Source: an uncultured Butyricicoccus sp.
GTDB lineage: Bacteria > Bacillota > Clostridia > Oscillospirales > Butyricicoccaceae
Direction: 5' to 3'
DNA: 47,201 nucleotides
NCBI GenBank assembly: GCA_910584935.1
Contig: CAJUDU010000015.1
Location: 1 to 47,201, forward strand
In this document: in pieces, positions 22,880-32,483 of the stretch
Position numbering within the stretch: the stretch's first letter is position 1
Layout: each line of letters opens with the position of its first letter
Notes under the pieces: generated by a model
What the model was told of the DNA's origin: nothing
The model's input: the letters and a program-made list of their open reading frames with translations, nothing else
Database searches by the model: none
Made by a program: the position numbers and the translations under genes

Positions 22880-24634
22880 TTACATTCCATCCAATTCTTT
22901 CAGAATACGCTTGATTAAATGCACCCGTTGGAAAGGCGTAATCAAATACCAGCCATTTGTGATAGGCTGCATTCGCTGGGCAAACTGTACCGACAACGAT
23001 ATAGCAAGGGTTTCTGCTTGTTCCCGGTCAAGCCCTTCATATTGCGCTACAATTTCCGGCGGGATATCAATACCTGCCATTTCATGGCTCATAAAAAGCG
23101 CGTTCCTATGGCTGATAATTGGGATAACGCCGCCTAATATGGCACAATCCAATGCTTCATGTGCCTGGGCTAAGTTTGCAAAAGCGGCTTCTGTAAAAAC
23201 CGGCTGGGTTAAAAACGCTGTAATGCCAGCCTCCTGCTTGCGCAGGGCTTTTTTTAATTCCGCATCAAAATTCCTCGCATTGACATTTAAAGCGCCATAA
23301 ACACGGAATGGGGAAGCCAAACCGCTGTCTGAAAGCTGGCGGATATAATCAGCAAGCACAACAGAATTAAAAGAAAATACCCCTTTCACCTCATCCCGTT
23401 CCGCTGATGGGATTGGGTCACCGGTCACAACCAACACATTATGCACGTCCTCAGCAGCCAGTCCCAGCAGCAAAGCTTTGGTTGCATTGATATTCCGGTC
23501 ACGGCAGGTCATATGGGGGATCGGATCAATATCCAGTTCCCGCCGCAGCTTTGCTGCCAGCAGGGAAGCATCTACGCGTACCCGTGCCACAGGGCAGTCT
23601 GCAATCGTAACAGCATCCACACCAGCTGTTTTCAAATATCGCGCACCCTCCATAAATTTTTCCACATTAGCATCCGCTGGCGGGTCAAGTTCCACCGCAA
23701 TGATACGTTTGCCAGCATCCATTTTTTCAGCAATGCGGTTACGGACTGGTTTTGCAGCGACTGAAGCCACAGATGGTTTGGCCACTGTTTGCCCAATCAG
23801 CCCACCGGATAATACACGTGCGGTTTGCCGGATATGTTCTGGTGTTGTACCACAGCAGCCACCAAGCATTTTTACCCCTATTTTGACCAAGTCCCCGCAT
23901 CGCTGCGCAAAATATGAAGGGCTTCCATCAAAAACTGTTCGTCCATCAACAAGCGCCGGATAGCCTGCATTGGGCATGACAGTAACGACAGTATCTGAAC
24001 CAGTGAATTCCGGCATTGCTTCACTGGCTAATGTGAGCAGATGATGCGGGCCAGATACACAGTTAAATCCAGTGGCATTGATATTTTGATCCGCACGCAT
24101 ACGGGATAATAAAATACGTGCGGCAATCCCTTGACGGGTAAAGCCATCCGGTGTTACAGCAAATGAAGCGGCAATAAAGGCTTCCGGGCAGCGCTGCCGG
24201 ATATAATCTGCCATATCATGAATTGTATAATCATCGGAAAAGGTTTCAAACAGAAAATTCTTCGCGCCAAGGGACAGGAAGCATTGCAAAATAAATGGAT
24301 AATCTTTTTCAGGCAAAGGACCGATATCCGCAAATACTGCTGCATCAAATTTTGCTGCTTCTGTGCTGGCACATTGCCAAGCGGATTGAATAATCGTTTC
24401 CACAGTTTCCGGCGTACATCCCAGCATTTGTGTATTGGCAGCAAAGGTATTTGTTTTCACAGCTTTTGCGCCTGCTTCCAAATACGCATGATGTATCTGG
24501 ATAATGCGTTCTGGATATCGTTTGCTTGCCCATTCGCATTTTCTTTTATCTTCAGGGTAAAGCTGCGCATAATATGTCCCCATTGCGCCATCAAACAGCA
24601 AGGGATGCTGATTCAGGTATTCCCGAATGTCCAT
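22880..24634 (-). CDS. homocysteine S-methyltransferase / methylene-THF reductase fusion
   Basis: A 584-residue bifunctional protein like Bacillus YitJ. Residues 1 to about 285 are a homocysteine methyltransferase domain (FDGAMGTY, zinc ligands in FNCVSGP and GGCCGT). About 305-584 is a 5,10-methylene-THF reductase domain (VELDPPADANVEKF, HMTCRDRN, VTGDPI, FLTQPVF). The reductase supplies 5-methyl-THF for methionine synthesis; the first domain can transfer methyl groups to homocysteine. It is the third gene of the methionine operon, 14 bp after metH. ATG 24634 follows AAAGGAAG. Confidence 0.93.
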   Translation of the reverse strand: MDIREYLNQHPLLFDGAMGTYYAQLYPEDKRKCEWASKRYPERIIQIHHAYLEAGAKAVKTNTFAANTQMLGCTPETVETIIQSAWQCASTEAAKFDAAVFADIGPLPEKDYPFILQCFLSLGAKNFLFETFSDDYTIHDMADYIRQRCPEAFIAASFAVTPDGFTRQGIAARILLSRMRADQNINATGFNCVSGPHHLLTLASEAMPEFTGSDTVVTVMPNAGYPALVDGRTVFDGSPSYFAQRCGDLVKIGVKMLGGCCGTTPEHIRQTARVLSGGLIGQTVAKPSVASVAAKPVRNRIAEKMDAGKRIIAVELDPPADANVEKFMEGARYLKTAGVDAVTIADCPVARVRVDASLLAAKLRRELDIDPIPHMTCRDRNINATKALLLGLAAEDVHNVLVVTGDPIPSAERDEVKGVFSFNSVVLADYIRQLSDSGLASPFRVYGALNVNARNFDAELKKALRKQEAGITAFLTQPVFTEAAFANLAQAHEALDCAILGGVIPIISHRNALFMSHEMAGIDIPPEIVAQYEGLDREQAETLAISLSVQFAQRMQPITNGWYLITPFQRVHLIKRILKELDGM

Positions 24635-24648
24635 ATTTCCACTTCCTT

Positions 24649-27015
24649 TTATCCCAGCACCCGGCGTGCAATATCAACAGATTGTTTTGCATCTCGTGCA
24701 TAATAATCCGCGCCAATTTTTTTCGCATAATCCGGGGTAAGCACTGCGCCGCCAACCCAGATTTTACAATGATGCCCGCTTTGGTGCAGGGCATGGATTG
24801 TTTTTTCCATGCTGTTTAATGTTGTTGTCATCAAAGCGGAAAGCCCAATTAAATGCACATCTTGTGTGATTGCAGTCTGCACAATAGTTTCTGGTGGGAC
24901 ATCCCGTCCCAAGTCAATGATTTGATAGCCATAATTCCCAAGGATTGTTTTAACAATATTTTTGCCGATATCATGAATATCACCTTTTACTGTTGCAACA
25001 ATAATCTTACCTTTGGATACTGGCTGTTCATCTTGTACTGCAATTGCCGTCTTAATAATTTCAAAAGCTTGCTGCGTCGCGCCTGCGGCATTCATCAACT
25101 GCGGCAGGAAAAATTCTCCACGTTCAAATTGCTCTCCAACCATATCCAGCGCCGGGATAAGCAAAGTATTTACAATATCCAGCCCTGACATACCACTTTT
25201 GAGTAAATCCTGCGTCAAAGCCGTCGCATGATCTTTCATCCCTTTTTCAATGGCAAGGATGAGCGGATGCACAGCATCCGCTGGGGAAGGGGACGGAACA
25301 GCAATTGGCGCTGCTGTTTGTGTCCTGCCCATACAAGCAGCAATATAATCTTCCGCGTTTTGGTCATGATGATACAGCACATTGAATACACGGATGGCAT
25401 CCATAACCGGCTGACTATTTGGGTTGATGATTGGCAGATCCAACCCATGTGCCATAGCAAGGGTCAAAAATCCCGTTGTAATCAGTTCCCGGCATGGCAG
25501 CCCAAAAGAAATATTAGAAACGCCCAACACACAATGCAGCCCTAATTTATCATGCACAAGCTGCACTGCACGCAAAGTTTGCACAGCTTTATCTTGTTCC
25601 GCGGAAACTGTTAATGTTAAGCAGTCAATAAAAACATCTTTTTTAGGGATGCCATAGGCAGAAGCGGCATTTAAGATACGTTCTGCAATGGCAAAGCGTG
25701 TCTCAGCCGTTGGCGGTATACCGTTTTCATCCATTGTAAGCCCGACAATAGCCGCGCCATATTTTTTTGCAATCGGCAGAATGCGATCCAATACCGCTCG
25801 TTCCCCATTGACCGAATTGACAATAGCTTTGCCATTGACAACCCGTAAACCAGCTTCAATGGCTTCCGGGTCAGAGGAATCAATTTGCAGCGGCAAATTT
25901 GTGATGCCTTGGATTGATTTGACAATTCGCACCATCATTTCAGGTTCATTGATTTCAGGCAGCCCAACATTGACGTCTAAAATATGCGCGCCAGCATCTG
26001 CCTGCTGGACTGCCTGATCCAGGATATAATCCATATCGCCTTCCAGCAGTGCTTGCTTGAAACGTTTTTTGCCAGTTGGGTTAATCCGTTCCCCAATCAC
26101 CCGCACACCATCAATTTCCACAACATTGGTTGCGCTGCATACAACAGATTTTTGAGAAGGCTGACGTAATGCTGGTATTTTTCCTGCGGTCTGACGCACA
26201 ATTTCACGGATATATTCTGGGGTTGTGCCACAGCATCCCCCCATGATGGAAACACCCATATCCACATATTCTGCCATCAGAAGGGCAAATTCTTCTGCGC
26301 CAATATTATACGTATCTGTAACCGGGTCAGGAAGCCCTGCATTTGCTTTTACAATAATGGGCAGGCTTGTCGCTTGGCATAACCGTTTTACAATCGGGCG
26401 CAGTTCTCGCGGACCCAGGGAACAGTTCACACCAACGGCATCTACGCCAAGCCCTTCCAGCGTCGCTGCCATCGCTTCGACTGAACAGCCTGTAAATGTC
26501 CTGCCCGACTGCTCAAATGTCATCGTTACAAAAACAGGAAGGCTTGTATGTTCACGGGCTGCCAGTACAGCGGCTTTGGTTTCATACAAATCGGTCATGG
26601 TTTCAATCACAATCAGCCCTGCGCCCGCTTTTTGCCCAGCCTCCATCATTTCCCGGAAAATATCATAGGCTTCTTCAAATGGCAAAGTGCCATAAGGTTC
26701 TAATAATTGCCCAATGGGTCCAACATCCAACGCAATACGGGCATCTGTGCCTTGTGCGGCTTTCTGGGCGCATGCCACAGCAGCAGCAATCACCTTGCCA
26801 GTCGGTTCGCCGCTTTTTTGCAGTTTATAACGGTTTGCACCAAAGGTATTGGCATAAATGACTTGTGCCCCAGCATCAATATAAGCACGATGGACAGCCA
26901 CAATTTTTTCAGGTGCTGTCAGGCATAAAAGTTCGGGGTTATGCCCAGGCGCCAAGCCACTTTTTTGCAGCATAGTGCCCATTGCACCGTCTAAATATAG
27001 TATTTTATCTTCCAC
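24649..27015 (-). CDS. metH: cobalamin-dependent methionine synthase, core domains
   Basis: A 788-residue enzyme methylating homocysteine from 5-methyl-THF. Domains in order: homocysteine-binding (1 to about 295, DGAMGTML, VNCSLGP, GGCCGT); pterin-binding (about 305-560, GERINPTGKKRFK, QIDSSDPEAIEAGL); helical cap (about 590-660); B12-binding (about 670-788) with GDIHDIGKN whose His ligates cobalt. The C-terminal reactivation domain of E. coli MetH is absent and is provided by the upstream gene. The start is GTG 27015 behind AAAGGCAGGA, overlapping that gene by 11 bp; a TTG 36 bp upstream is also in frame. Confidence 0.95.
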   Translation of the reverse strand: MEDKILYLDGAMGTMLQKSGLAPGHNPELLCLTAPEKIVAVHRAYIDAGAQVIYANTFGANRYKLQKSGEPTGKVIAAAVACAQKAAQGTDARIALDVGPIGQLLEPYGTLPFEEAYDIFREMMEAGQKAGAGLIVIETMTDLYETKAAVLAAREHTSLPVFVTMTFEQSGRTFTGCSVEAMAATLEGLGVDAVGVNCSLGPRELRPIVKRLCQATSLPIIVKANAGLPDPVTDTYNIGAEEFALLMAEYVDMGVSIMGGCCGTTPEYIREIVRQTAGKIPALRQPSQKSVVCSATNVVEIDGVRVIGERINPTGKKRFKQALLEGDMDYILDQAVQQADAGAHILDVNVGLPEINEPEMMVRIVKSIQGITNLPLQIDSSDPEAIEAGLRVVNGKAIVNSVNGERAVLDRILPIAKKYGAAIVGLTMDENGIPPTAETRFAIAERILNAASAYGIPKKDVFIDCLTLTVSAEQDKAVQTLRAVQLVHDKLGLHCVLGVSNISFGLPCRELITTGFLTLAMAHGLDLPIINPNSQPVMDAIRVFNVLYHHDQNAEDYIAACMGRTQTAAPIAVPSPSPADAVHPLILAIEKGMKDHATALTQDLLKSGMSGLDIVNTLLIPALDMVGEQFERGEFFLPQLMNAAGATQQAFEIIKTAIAVQDEQPVSKGKIIVATVKGDIHDIGKNIVKTILGNYGYQIIDLGRDVPPETIVQTAITQDVHLIGLSALMTTTLNSMEKTIHALHQSGHHCKIWVGGAVLTPDYAKKIGADYYARDAKQSVDIARRVLG

Positions 27016-27676
27016 AGGTTTTTCCTGCCTTTCTAAATGTACAGTTTTCAAACATAGAACAATATGCGCAGCCGCGGAAGCGTTTGGTTTGCGGCTGCTT
27101 GGCGAAACCGATGATTGCTGTAACCGATTTGCGCGGCATCAGGATATAGGAATCTGTGAGGGTCAAACCAATTTGGCGTGCTGTATCCAAAAGTCCAACC
27201 AGTTCATATTGAAAATCAATCGGCATATCCCCATAACCAGGGCTAAAGCGGTCTGTTAAAAAGGTGGCATGGGTGCAAATATGTTGTTCCACCGCATCGC
27301 ATACAGCTTCAATTGCCGCAGACCCGCAGCAATCCAAAATAACAGCCCGGGTTAAATCGCGCACCTGTGCGCGCCGGATAGCAACTTCTAATCCCGCACC
27401 TAATGTTGCTGCCATCAGTACGCAGCTTTGGCAATCTGCCAGCAGAGAACGGATATCCTGCCCAGGCAGCAAGATATCTGTATCACATAGAGATACGCCT
27501 TCCGGCGTATGGTGAAGCTGGAAATGCCGATAGGTATACCGTGGCTGTATGACAGCAAGCGTTTCGGCAATGCAGCTATCAATCTGCGCATTGACTTCGG
27601 ATGGGATTTCACCCCCACGCCAGTGCAGGTATTGTAAAACCTCCTCACGGCGAAAAGACGTCAACGAGAGCTCCAA
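27005..27676 (-). CDS. stand-alone MetH reactivation-domain protein
   Basis: A 223-residue protein matching the SAM-binding reactivation domain of B12-dependent methionine synthase, as a separate polypeptide as in many Clostridia. Recognisable blocks are EVLQYLHWRG near the start, MAATLGAG, the RFSPGYGDMPIDFQ segment and MPRKSVTAIIGF. A Cys cluster closes the protein (GCAYCSMFENCTFRKAGKTCG). It would help restore oxidised cobalamin in MetH using SAM. The start is taken as TTG 27676, six bases after AGGAGG. An in-frame ATG at 27700 has no ribosome binding site and lies at the likely transcription start. Confidence 0.88.
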   Translation of the reverse strand: MELSLTSFRREEVLQYLHWRGGEIPSEVNAQIDSCIAETLAVIQPRYTYRHFQLHHTPEGVSLCDTDILLPGQDIRSLLADCQSCVLMAATLGAGLEVAIRRAQVRDLTRAVILDCCGSAAIEAVCDAVEQHICTHATFLTDRFSPGYGDMPIDFQYELVGLLDTARQIGLTLTDSYILMPRKSVTAIIGFAKQPQTKRFRGCAYCSMFENCTFRKAGKTCGR

Positions 27677-27707
27677 AATATCCCTCCTCAAAGTTTCCAT
27701 ATTGATT

Positions 27708-27716
27708 AGTATACCA
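27708..27716 (-). promoter_or_regulatory. extended -10 promoter of the methionine operon
   Basis: On the minus strand TGGTATACT (complement of 27708-27716) is an extended -10 with no good -35. Transcription would begin near 27701, giving a 25-nt leader to TTG 27676. There is no S-box or T-box here, unlike metK. Confidence 0.5.
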
Positions 27717-27798
27717 TAACTGTGTATTAAAAAACATACCTAAATAGCAGGAATTCAAAAGCTTATTTTACCACTAATGATGAGGTGCCGTTGGCTGT

Positions 27799-28467
27799 TC
27801 ATTTACATAAGATTGTTTCTGGGGAAAGGATATGGACAGCAGGCTTGATTGGTATGCTGCCTAAAGTGCAAATGCCAAGACGGTAGTCTGTATCATAGAA
27901 CTTGGGAAGGGCTAATTGGGCGTGCCCTGGAGCATTGGAAAGCTGTAAATCAGGCAAGGATACAGAAAACCGGCAGAATGGGAAGTGCATCCCAAGCCCA
28001 AATGCTTTTACGGCGCTTTCTTTCAGCACCCAAAGGGAATAAAACCCATCCTGCCAGTCAGCTTCAGGCAGGGAAAAGAAATAATTTTGTTCGTTTGGAT
28101 GAAAAAAACGCTGAACAATCTGTGGTTTTGGCTGGGCACAAAATTCAATATCAACACCAATAGGGATGTCTGCAATGCCCAATATGACCCAATCCCGCGA
28201 ATGGGAAAGGTTAAAATGGAAATTTGGAAGCGCGGAAAAAAAGGGCTTGCCATATGGGTTGGTTTGACGGGCAAGCGGAGGCATATTGGGATAAAACTGC
28301 CGTACTGCCCAACAAAGCAGCAATTCTGCCACAAGGGATTTTCGGCGGGCTTCTGGATGCGCTATTTTCCGTATTTGAGTAAGGCGTTCCAGTGCCACAG
28401 GTAAATCGGGGGGGAAAGTGTCAATTTCACACAGGTTCACCGCATAAATAATAACATTTTTTTTCAT
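27799..28467 (-). CDS. Sfp-type 4'-phosphopantetheinyl transferase
   Basis: A 222-residue enzyme that attaches phosphopantetheine from CoA to carrier proteins. The family motifs are NLSHS near 88, GVDIE near 105 and the catalytic FYSLWVLKESAVKAFG near 145. Length and motifs fit the Sfp group with broad carrier specificity, though no NRPS or PKS genes are in the window. ATG 28467 lies 4 nt after the flippase stop, suggesting coupled re-initiation. An ATG 24 bp upstream overlapping the flippase is possible. Confidence 0.9.
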   Translation of the reverse strand: MKKNVIIYAVNLCEIDTFPPDLPVALERLTQIRKIAHPEARRKSLVAELLLCWAVRQFYPNMPPLARQTNPYGKPFFSALPNFHFNLSHSRDWVILGIADIPIGVDIEFCAQPKPQIVQRFFHPNEQNYFFSLPEADWQDGFYSLWVLKESAVKAFGLGMHFPFCRFSVSLPDLQLSNAPGHAQLALPKFYDTDYRLGICTLGSIPIKPAVHILSPETILCK

Positions 28468-28471
28468 CTTT

Positions 28472-29899
28472 TCATCGGTGAGCGTTTGCATGGCGGAACT
28501 TGGAAAGCAGCCGGTTCATGGCAATTAAAATATCATCCGCATTGAGTACAACAATGGTTGCAAACAGTAAGATTTCAATGGGAATCCATAACGGGGCATC
28601 CCCAAGAATAAAATAGCATTGCAAAATCAGTACAACGCTGGAAAATAAGAAGCGGGGAAAATTCCAGCGCAAACGGATATATCTGCGGCTATGGATGGAA
28701 CGGATCAGGAACATGGCAACATAGCTAATTGCGGTGGCAAAAGCTGCACCTTGAGGACCATGTTCTGGGATAAACAGTGCATTGAGGGCAATATTCATTG
28801 CCGCACCAATCGAAACCGTAATCATAGACCAGCCGCTTTTCTTTTCCAGCGTATAAATGCTGTTCATAAAGTTAGAAAGGCAGGCAAAGCCAGAGCCGAT
28901 AACCAATAACGGGATAAAACTCCATGCTTCATAAAATGAGGGTGCAGCAAATAGCCTGACAAACACCTTGGAAAATAGGATGATGCCAGAAACCATCATC
29001 ACGACAAGCGCTTGATAAACATTGCCGACTTTCGTAAAAAAATCTTCCTGTTCAGCGCGGCTGCTGTCGTTGATGGTGGAAATCTGCCATGCCTCAATAA
29101 AAATACTGGAAACCAATATCATAATGGTTGGAATGCGGGCAGATACCGAATAAAGCCCTAATTCATGGTCATCCCGCAAAAAACTGATGAACATACGGTC
29201 AGACATACTGATAATCCAGTTGCATTCAGTTGCAAAGATAAGGGGGAAAGAAAACCGCAGCATGGAACGTGCCATAACTGGGTTCAGGCGGCGCAGGCTG
29301 AAAAAAGAAGGTAGATTTTCGATCAGCCCCAGTGCAAGGATAGATAGTACATCAGATACAATAATGCTTAAAACATAGCCTGTGATACCAAAGTTGAAGC
29401 CACTTAAAAAGATAATATTCAAAACAATGGTGCAGACTGTGCGGAAAATGCCATCGAGCGCATATAGGCGCACATGACCAAGCGCCCGTACAAATTGGTG
29501 GCATACCTGTTGGAGCGAAGAAGTCAGCACATAGACATAAATCAGGGTGATATACGGTTCAAATTTTTCGATATGCCCCAGTATAGGAGAAAGCACCAGC
29601 AAAAACAGATATCCACAAAAGACTGTCACAATACCAATGGAAAAGATTTCACGCCGGTCATTGGCACGGATCAGCCCAAAGCGGATAATGCCCGATGTAA
29701 TGCTGACAGTTGCAATTGGGATTAACACATTTGCGGTTTGGGTGATAAGGTCGCTGACGCCAAAATCAGAAGTGCTTAGTACAGCGGTGTAATACCGCAT
29801 CATCAGGAATACCAGCACCTTAGAACTGAATGTGCCAATGGCAAAGATCATCGTATTGCCCAACAGGCGGGCATATTTATTTCGTTTTTTTCTTCTCAT
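28472..29899 (-). CDS. polysaccharide/lipid flippase (Wzx/MATE-like)
   Basis: A 475-residue membrane protein with about 12-14 spans, of the polysaccharide-export (MOP) superfamily. The N-terminal region (LLGNTMIFAIGTFSSKVLVF, YYTAVLSTSDFGVSDLI) is typical of Wzx-type flippases that move lipid-linked saccharides across the membrane. ATG 29899 with AAAGGAGG upstream overlaps the PAP2 gene by 23 bp. The neighbouring phosphatase and transferase suggest an envelope-building role, but no dedicated polysaccharide cluster is present. Confidence 0.9.
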   Translation of the reverse strand: MRRKKRNKYARLLGNTMIFAIGTFSSKVLVFLMMRYYTAVLSTSDFGVSDLITQTANVLIPIATVSITSGIIRFGLIRANDRREIFSIGIVTVFCGYLFLLVLSPILGHIEKFEPYITLIYVYVLTSSLQQVCHQFVRALGHVRLYALDGIFRTVCTIVLNIIFLSGFNFGITGYVLSIIVSDVLSILALGLIENLPSFFSLRRLNPVMARSMLRFSFPLIFATECNWIISMSDRMFISFLRDDHELGLYSVSARIPTIMILVSSIFIEAWQISTINDSSRAEQEDFFTKVGNVYQALVVMMVSGIILFSKVFVRLFAAPSFYEAWSFIPLLVIGSGFACLSNFMNSIYTLEKKSGWSMITVSIGAAMNIALNALFIPEHGPQGAAFATAISYVAMFLIRSIHSRRYIRLRWNFPRFLFSSVVLILQCYFILGDAPLWIPIEILLFATIVVLNADDILIAMNRLLSKFRHANAHR

Positions 29900-30458
29900 G
29901 GGGCCTCCTTTGGTTCAGCCAGCCGGAAACCTGTTTGGTTAGCCATACGGCAACAAAAGCAAGGGCAATGCCAAGCAGTGCGCCGCACAGGACATCCGAC
30001 GGGTAATGGACGCATACATAAAGCCGGGACAATGCAATCAGGGCAGCAAGCACCAGTGGTGGGATGCCACGGATGGCGTGACCATCCTGCTGTGCGAACC
30101 TGCAAAATACTGTTGCTGCGGCAAAGGAAGACATGGAATGGGCAGAAGGGAAAGAATAACCGCCCTGTTTTATTAAGTTCACCAACTCCGGATAGGTCTG
30201 GAACGGGCGCGGGCGTGCAACAATCTGTTTTATGCCCATATTGCCCACCAGCAGCCCAAGCGCCAGCACCAGCAGGATGGCCGCGCCGCAGGCGCGGGTA
30301 CGCCTGTGAGCAAGGCAGGCAGCAGCCAGCACCAACCAGACAAAGCCATTATCCCCTAAACGAGTGATGAAAATAACAACAGGCGTCAGCACATTGCAGC
30401 GCACGTGTGTTATGATACCCGCAAGTATTTGGTAGTCGATAGATTCAATCAGCCCCAT
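29877..30458 (-). CDS. PAP2-family membrane phosphatase
   Basis: A 193-residue membrane protein with the three-part phosphatidic acid phosphatase signature: KQIVARPRP, YSFPSAHSMSSF and SRLYVCVHYPSDVLCG, around 5-6 membrane spans. Likely substrates are undecaprenyl diphosphate or lipid phosphates. ATG 30458 follows AAGGAGG and replaces an earlier in-frame ATG at 30491 without such a site. First gene of a three-gene leftward unit with the flippase and phosphopantetheinyl transferase. Confidence 0.93.
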   Translation of the reverse strand: MGLIESIDYQILAGIITHVRCNVLTPVVIFITRLGDNGFVWLVLAAACLAHRRTRACGAAILLVLALGLLVGNMGIKQIVARPRPFQTYPELVNLIKQGGYSFPSAHSMSSFAAATVFCRFAQQDGHAIRGIPPLVLAALIALSRLYVCVHYPSDVLCGALLGIALAFVAVWLTKQVSGWLNQRRPHEKKKTK

Positions 30459-30494
30459 GAGAGCCTCCTTAAAAGTATTCCGGATACTCATGAA

Positions 30495-30523
30495 ATTATA
30501 GCTTATTTTGCAGGGTGATTCAA
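30495..30523 (-). promoter_or_regulatory. promoter of the PAP2/flippase unit
   Basis: On the minus strand, -35 TTGAAT (complement of 30518-30523), 17-bp spacer, -10 TATAAT (complement of 30495-30500), about 35 bp before the start at 30458. Confidence 0.8.
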
Positions 30524-30574
30524 CCTGAAATTTATCATGTACCGCGGAAATTGAAAAAAATCTGCGGTTTACTC

Positions 30575-30603
30575 TTGACAGCAGGCAAAAGATTCGATAA
30601 ACT
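30575..30603 (+). promoter_or_regulatory. leu operon promoter
   Basis: -35 TTGACA at 30575-30580, 17-bp spacer, -10 TAAACT at 30598-30603, just upstream of the T-box leader. Confidence 0.8.
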
Positions 30604-30609
30604 ATGTAC

Positions 30610-30890
30610 AGTGTTTGTGAAATGTGATGAACTGGTATAGTAATCGCTGGAAGTTTGCAGAGAGCCGCCGGGTGGTGTAAGGCGGCATCAGAAAGCGGTG
30701 AAACTCGCCAGGGAACAGCTCGCTGAAAGCAGTCTTATTGCGTGTAGGCAGAGCCGGATTTCCCTCCGTTACAGGGGAAGCGTATTGTTTGATGCGCACT
30801 GAGTGGCTGCCTATGGGGCAGCAATAAAGAGTGGTACCGCGGAGTATTCAAATGCTTCGTCTCTTAAGGCTTGAGGGACGGAGCTTTTTT
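30610..30890 (+). promoter_or_regulatory. leucine T-box leader
   Basis: The leader has the conserved T-box core GTGGTACCGCGG at 30831-30842, which pairs with uncharged tRNA. The upstream structured stem has an AGAGAGCCGCC block. The intrinsic terminator at 30854-30884 (GCTTCGTCTCTT pairing with TTGAGGGACGGAGC, wobbles included) ends in a T run to about 30891. A candidate specifier CTC (Leu) occurs in GAAACTCGCC near 30702-30711. The gene set downstream, leuACDB, supports leucine specificity. The exact specifier is inferred from pattern. Confidence 0.88.
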
Positions 30891-30954
30891 TGTCCTGATT
30901 TCTAAAACCCATTCCCAAAATGAAAATGGAAAATCTGATTAGGAGGCAAACAAA

Positions 30955-32466
30955 ATGGGAAGAACAATCCGTATTTTTGACACAACCTTACGTGATGGCG
31001 AACAGTCGCCTGGCTGCAGCATGAACCTGAATGAAAAAATTGAAGTGGCACGCGAACTGGAAACCTTGAAGGTTGATATTATTGAAGCTGGGTTTGCGAT
31101 TGCGTCCCCAGGCGATGCCGCCGCGATTTCTGCCATTGCGGATATTATAAAAGATTCTACTATCTGTTCGCTGGCGCGCTGTGTGGAAAAGGATATTGAC
31201 GCTGCGTGGAATGCCATCCGCAATGCAAATTCCGCACGCATCCATGTATTCCTTGCAACATCACCAGTGCATATGCAGTATAAACTGAAAATGACGCCGG
31301 AAGAAGTGCTGGAATCTGTTGCGCATAACGTGGCATATGCCCGCAAATATTGCCCGGATGTAGAATTTTCAGCGGAAGATTCTACCCGTTCGGATTTGGA
31401 TTTTCTGTGCCGCGTTTTTGAAACCGCCATTAAAGCAGGTGCAACCACACTGAATATTCCAGATACTGTTGGCTATATGATTCCGCAGGAATATGCGGCA
31501 CGCATTAAATATCTGCGTGAACATACCCAGGGGATTGAAGATGTGATTTTATCCTGCCATATGCACAATGACCTTGGTATGGCGGTTGCCAATACATTGG
31601 CAGGTGTGGAAGCTGGCATCAGCCAGGTGGAATGCACCATCAACGGCATCGGTGAACGGGCAGGCAATGCCTCTATGGAAGAATGTGTAATGGCACTGCG
31701 CACCCGCAAGGACTATTTTGACCTTGACTGCCATGTGGATACCACTCAGATTTACCGCGCAAGCCGTATGATCCAAACCATCACTGGTGTACCGGTTTCC
31801 CCAACCAAGCCGATTGTTGGCGCAAATGCGTTTGCGCATGAATCCGGCATCCATCAGCATGGTGTGATGAGCAAAAAGGAAACTTATGAGATTATGACGC
31901 CGGAATCTGTTGGCATTCCGAAAAATGCTATTGTACTCGGCAAGCATTCCGGGCGCCATGCGTTTGAAGATCGTCTGCATGAACTTGGTTATTCACTCAG
32001 CCCAGAAAAATTGGATACTGCGTTTAAGAAATTCAAGGTGCTTGCAGACAAGAAAAAGACAGTCAAAGACCGTGACCTGGAAGCCATTATCGGTGTTGTG
32101 CCAGTTTCCGGTGCGGAGCGTTATTCGCTTGTGAATTTTGTCATCAATTCGGGCAACGCGATTACTTCTACCGCTGTCATTAAGGTGAAAAAAGGAGACG
32201 AAACCTTTGAGCGGGTTGCAGCTTCAGATGGTCCAATCAATGCGTCTTTCCGTGCAATCAATAAGATTGTTGGCAAGGAGATTGAATTGGAGGATTACTC
32301 GCTGAAGTCTATGACCGACGGCGAAGACGCACAGGCAGAAGCGATTGTAAAAATCCAAGTCGATCAAAGTGGCGAACAAATCACAGGCCGCGGCGTTTCG
32401 ACCGATATTGTGGAAGCGTCTATCAAAGCGTATATTAATGGCATCAACAAATATTTTATGGAATAA
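30955..32466 (+). CDS. leuA: 2-isopropylmalate synthase
   Basis: A 503-residue enzyme for the first step of leucine synthesis (acetyl-CoA plus 2-ketoisovalerate). The N-terminal TIM barrel shows the catalytic FDTTLRDGEQSPG at 8-20 and the metal-binding CHMHNDLG near 200. A linker and the C-terminal LeuA regulatory domain (about 370-503, TSTAVIKVKKGDETF and related) where leucine normally inhibits. Length is typical. First gene of leuACDB behind the leucine T-box. Confidence 0.96.
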   Translation: MGRTIRIFDTTLRDGEQSPGCSMNLNEKIEVARELETLKVDIIEAGFAIASPGDAAAISAIADIIKDSTICSLARCVEKDIDAAWNAIRNANSARIHVFLATSPVHMQYKLKMTPEEVLESVAHNVAYARKYCPDVEFSAEDSTRSDLDFLCRVFETAIKAGATTLNIPDTVGYMIPQEYAARIKYLREHTQGIEDVILSCHMHNDLGMAVANTLAGVEAGISQVECTINGIGERAGNASMEECVMALRTRKDYFDLDCHVDTTQIYRASRMIQTITGVPVSPTKPIVGANAFAHESGIHQHGVMSKKETYEIMTPESVGIPKNAIVLGKHSGRHAFEDRLHELGYSLSPEKLDTAFKKFKVLADKKKTVKDRDLEAIIGVVPVSGAERYSLVNFVINSGNAITSTAVIKVKKGDETFERVAASDGPINASFRAINKIVGKEIELEDYSLKSMTDGEDAQAEAIVKIQVDQSGEQITGRGVSTDIVEASIKAYINGINKYFME

Positions 32467-32483
32467 GTGAGGGATAAATTGTA

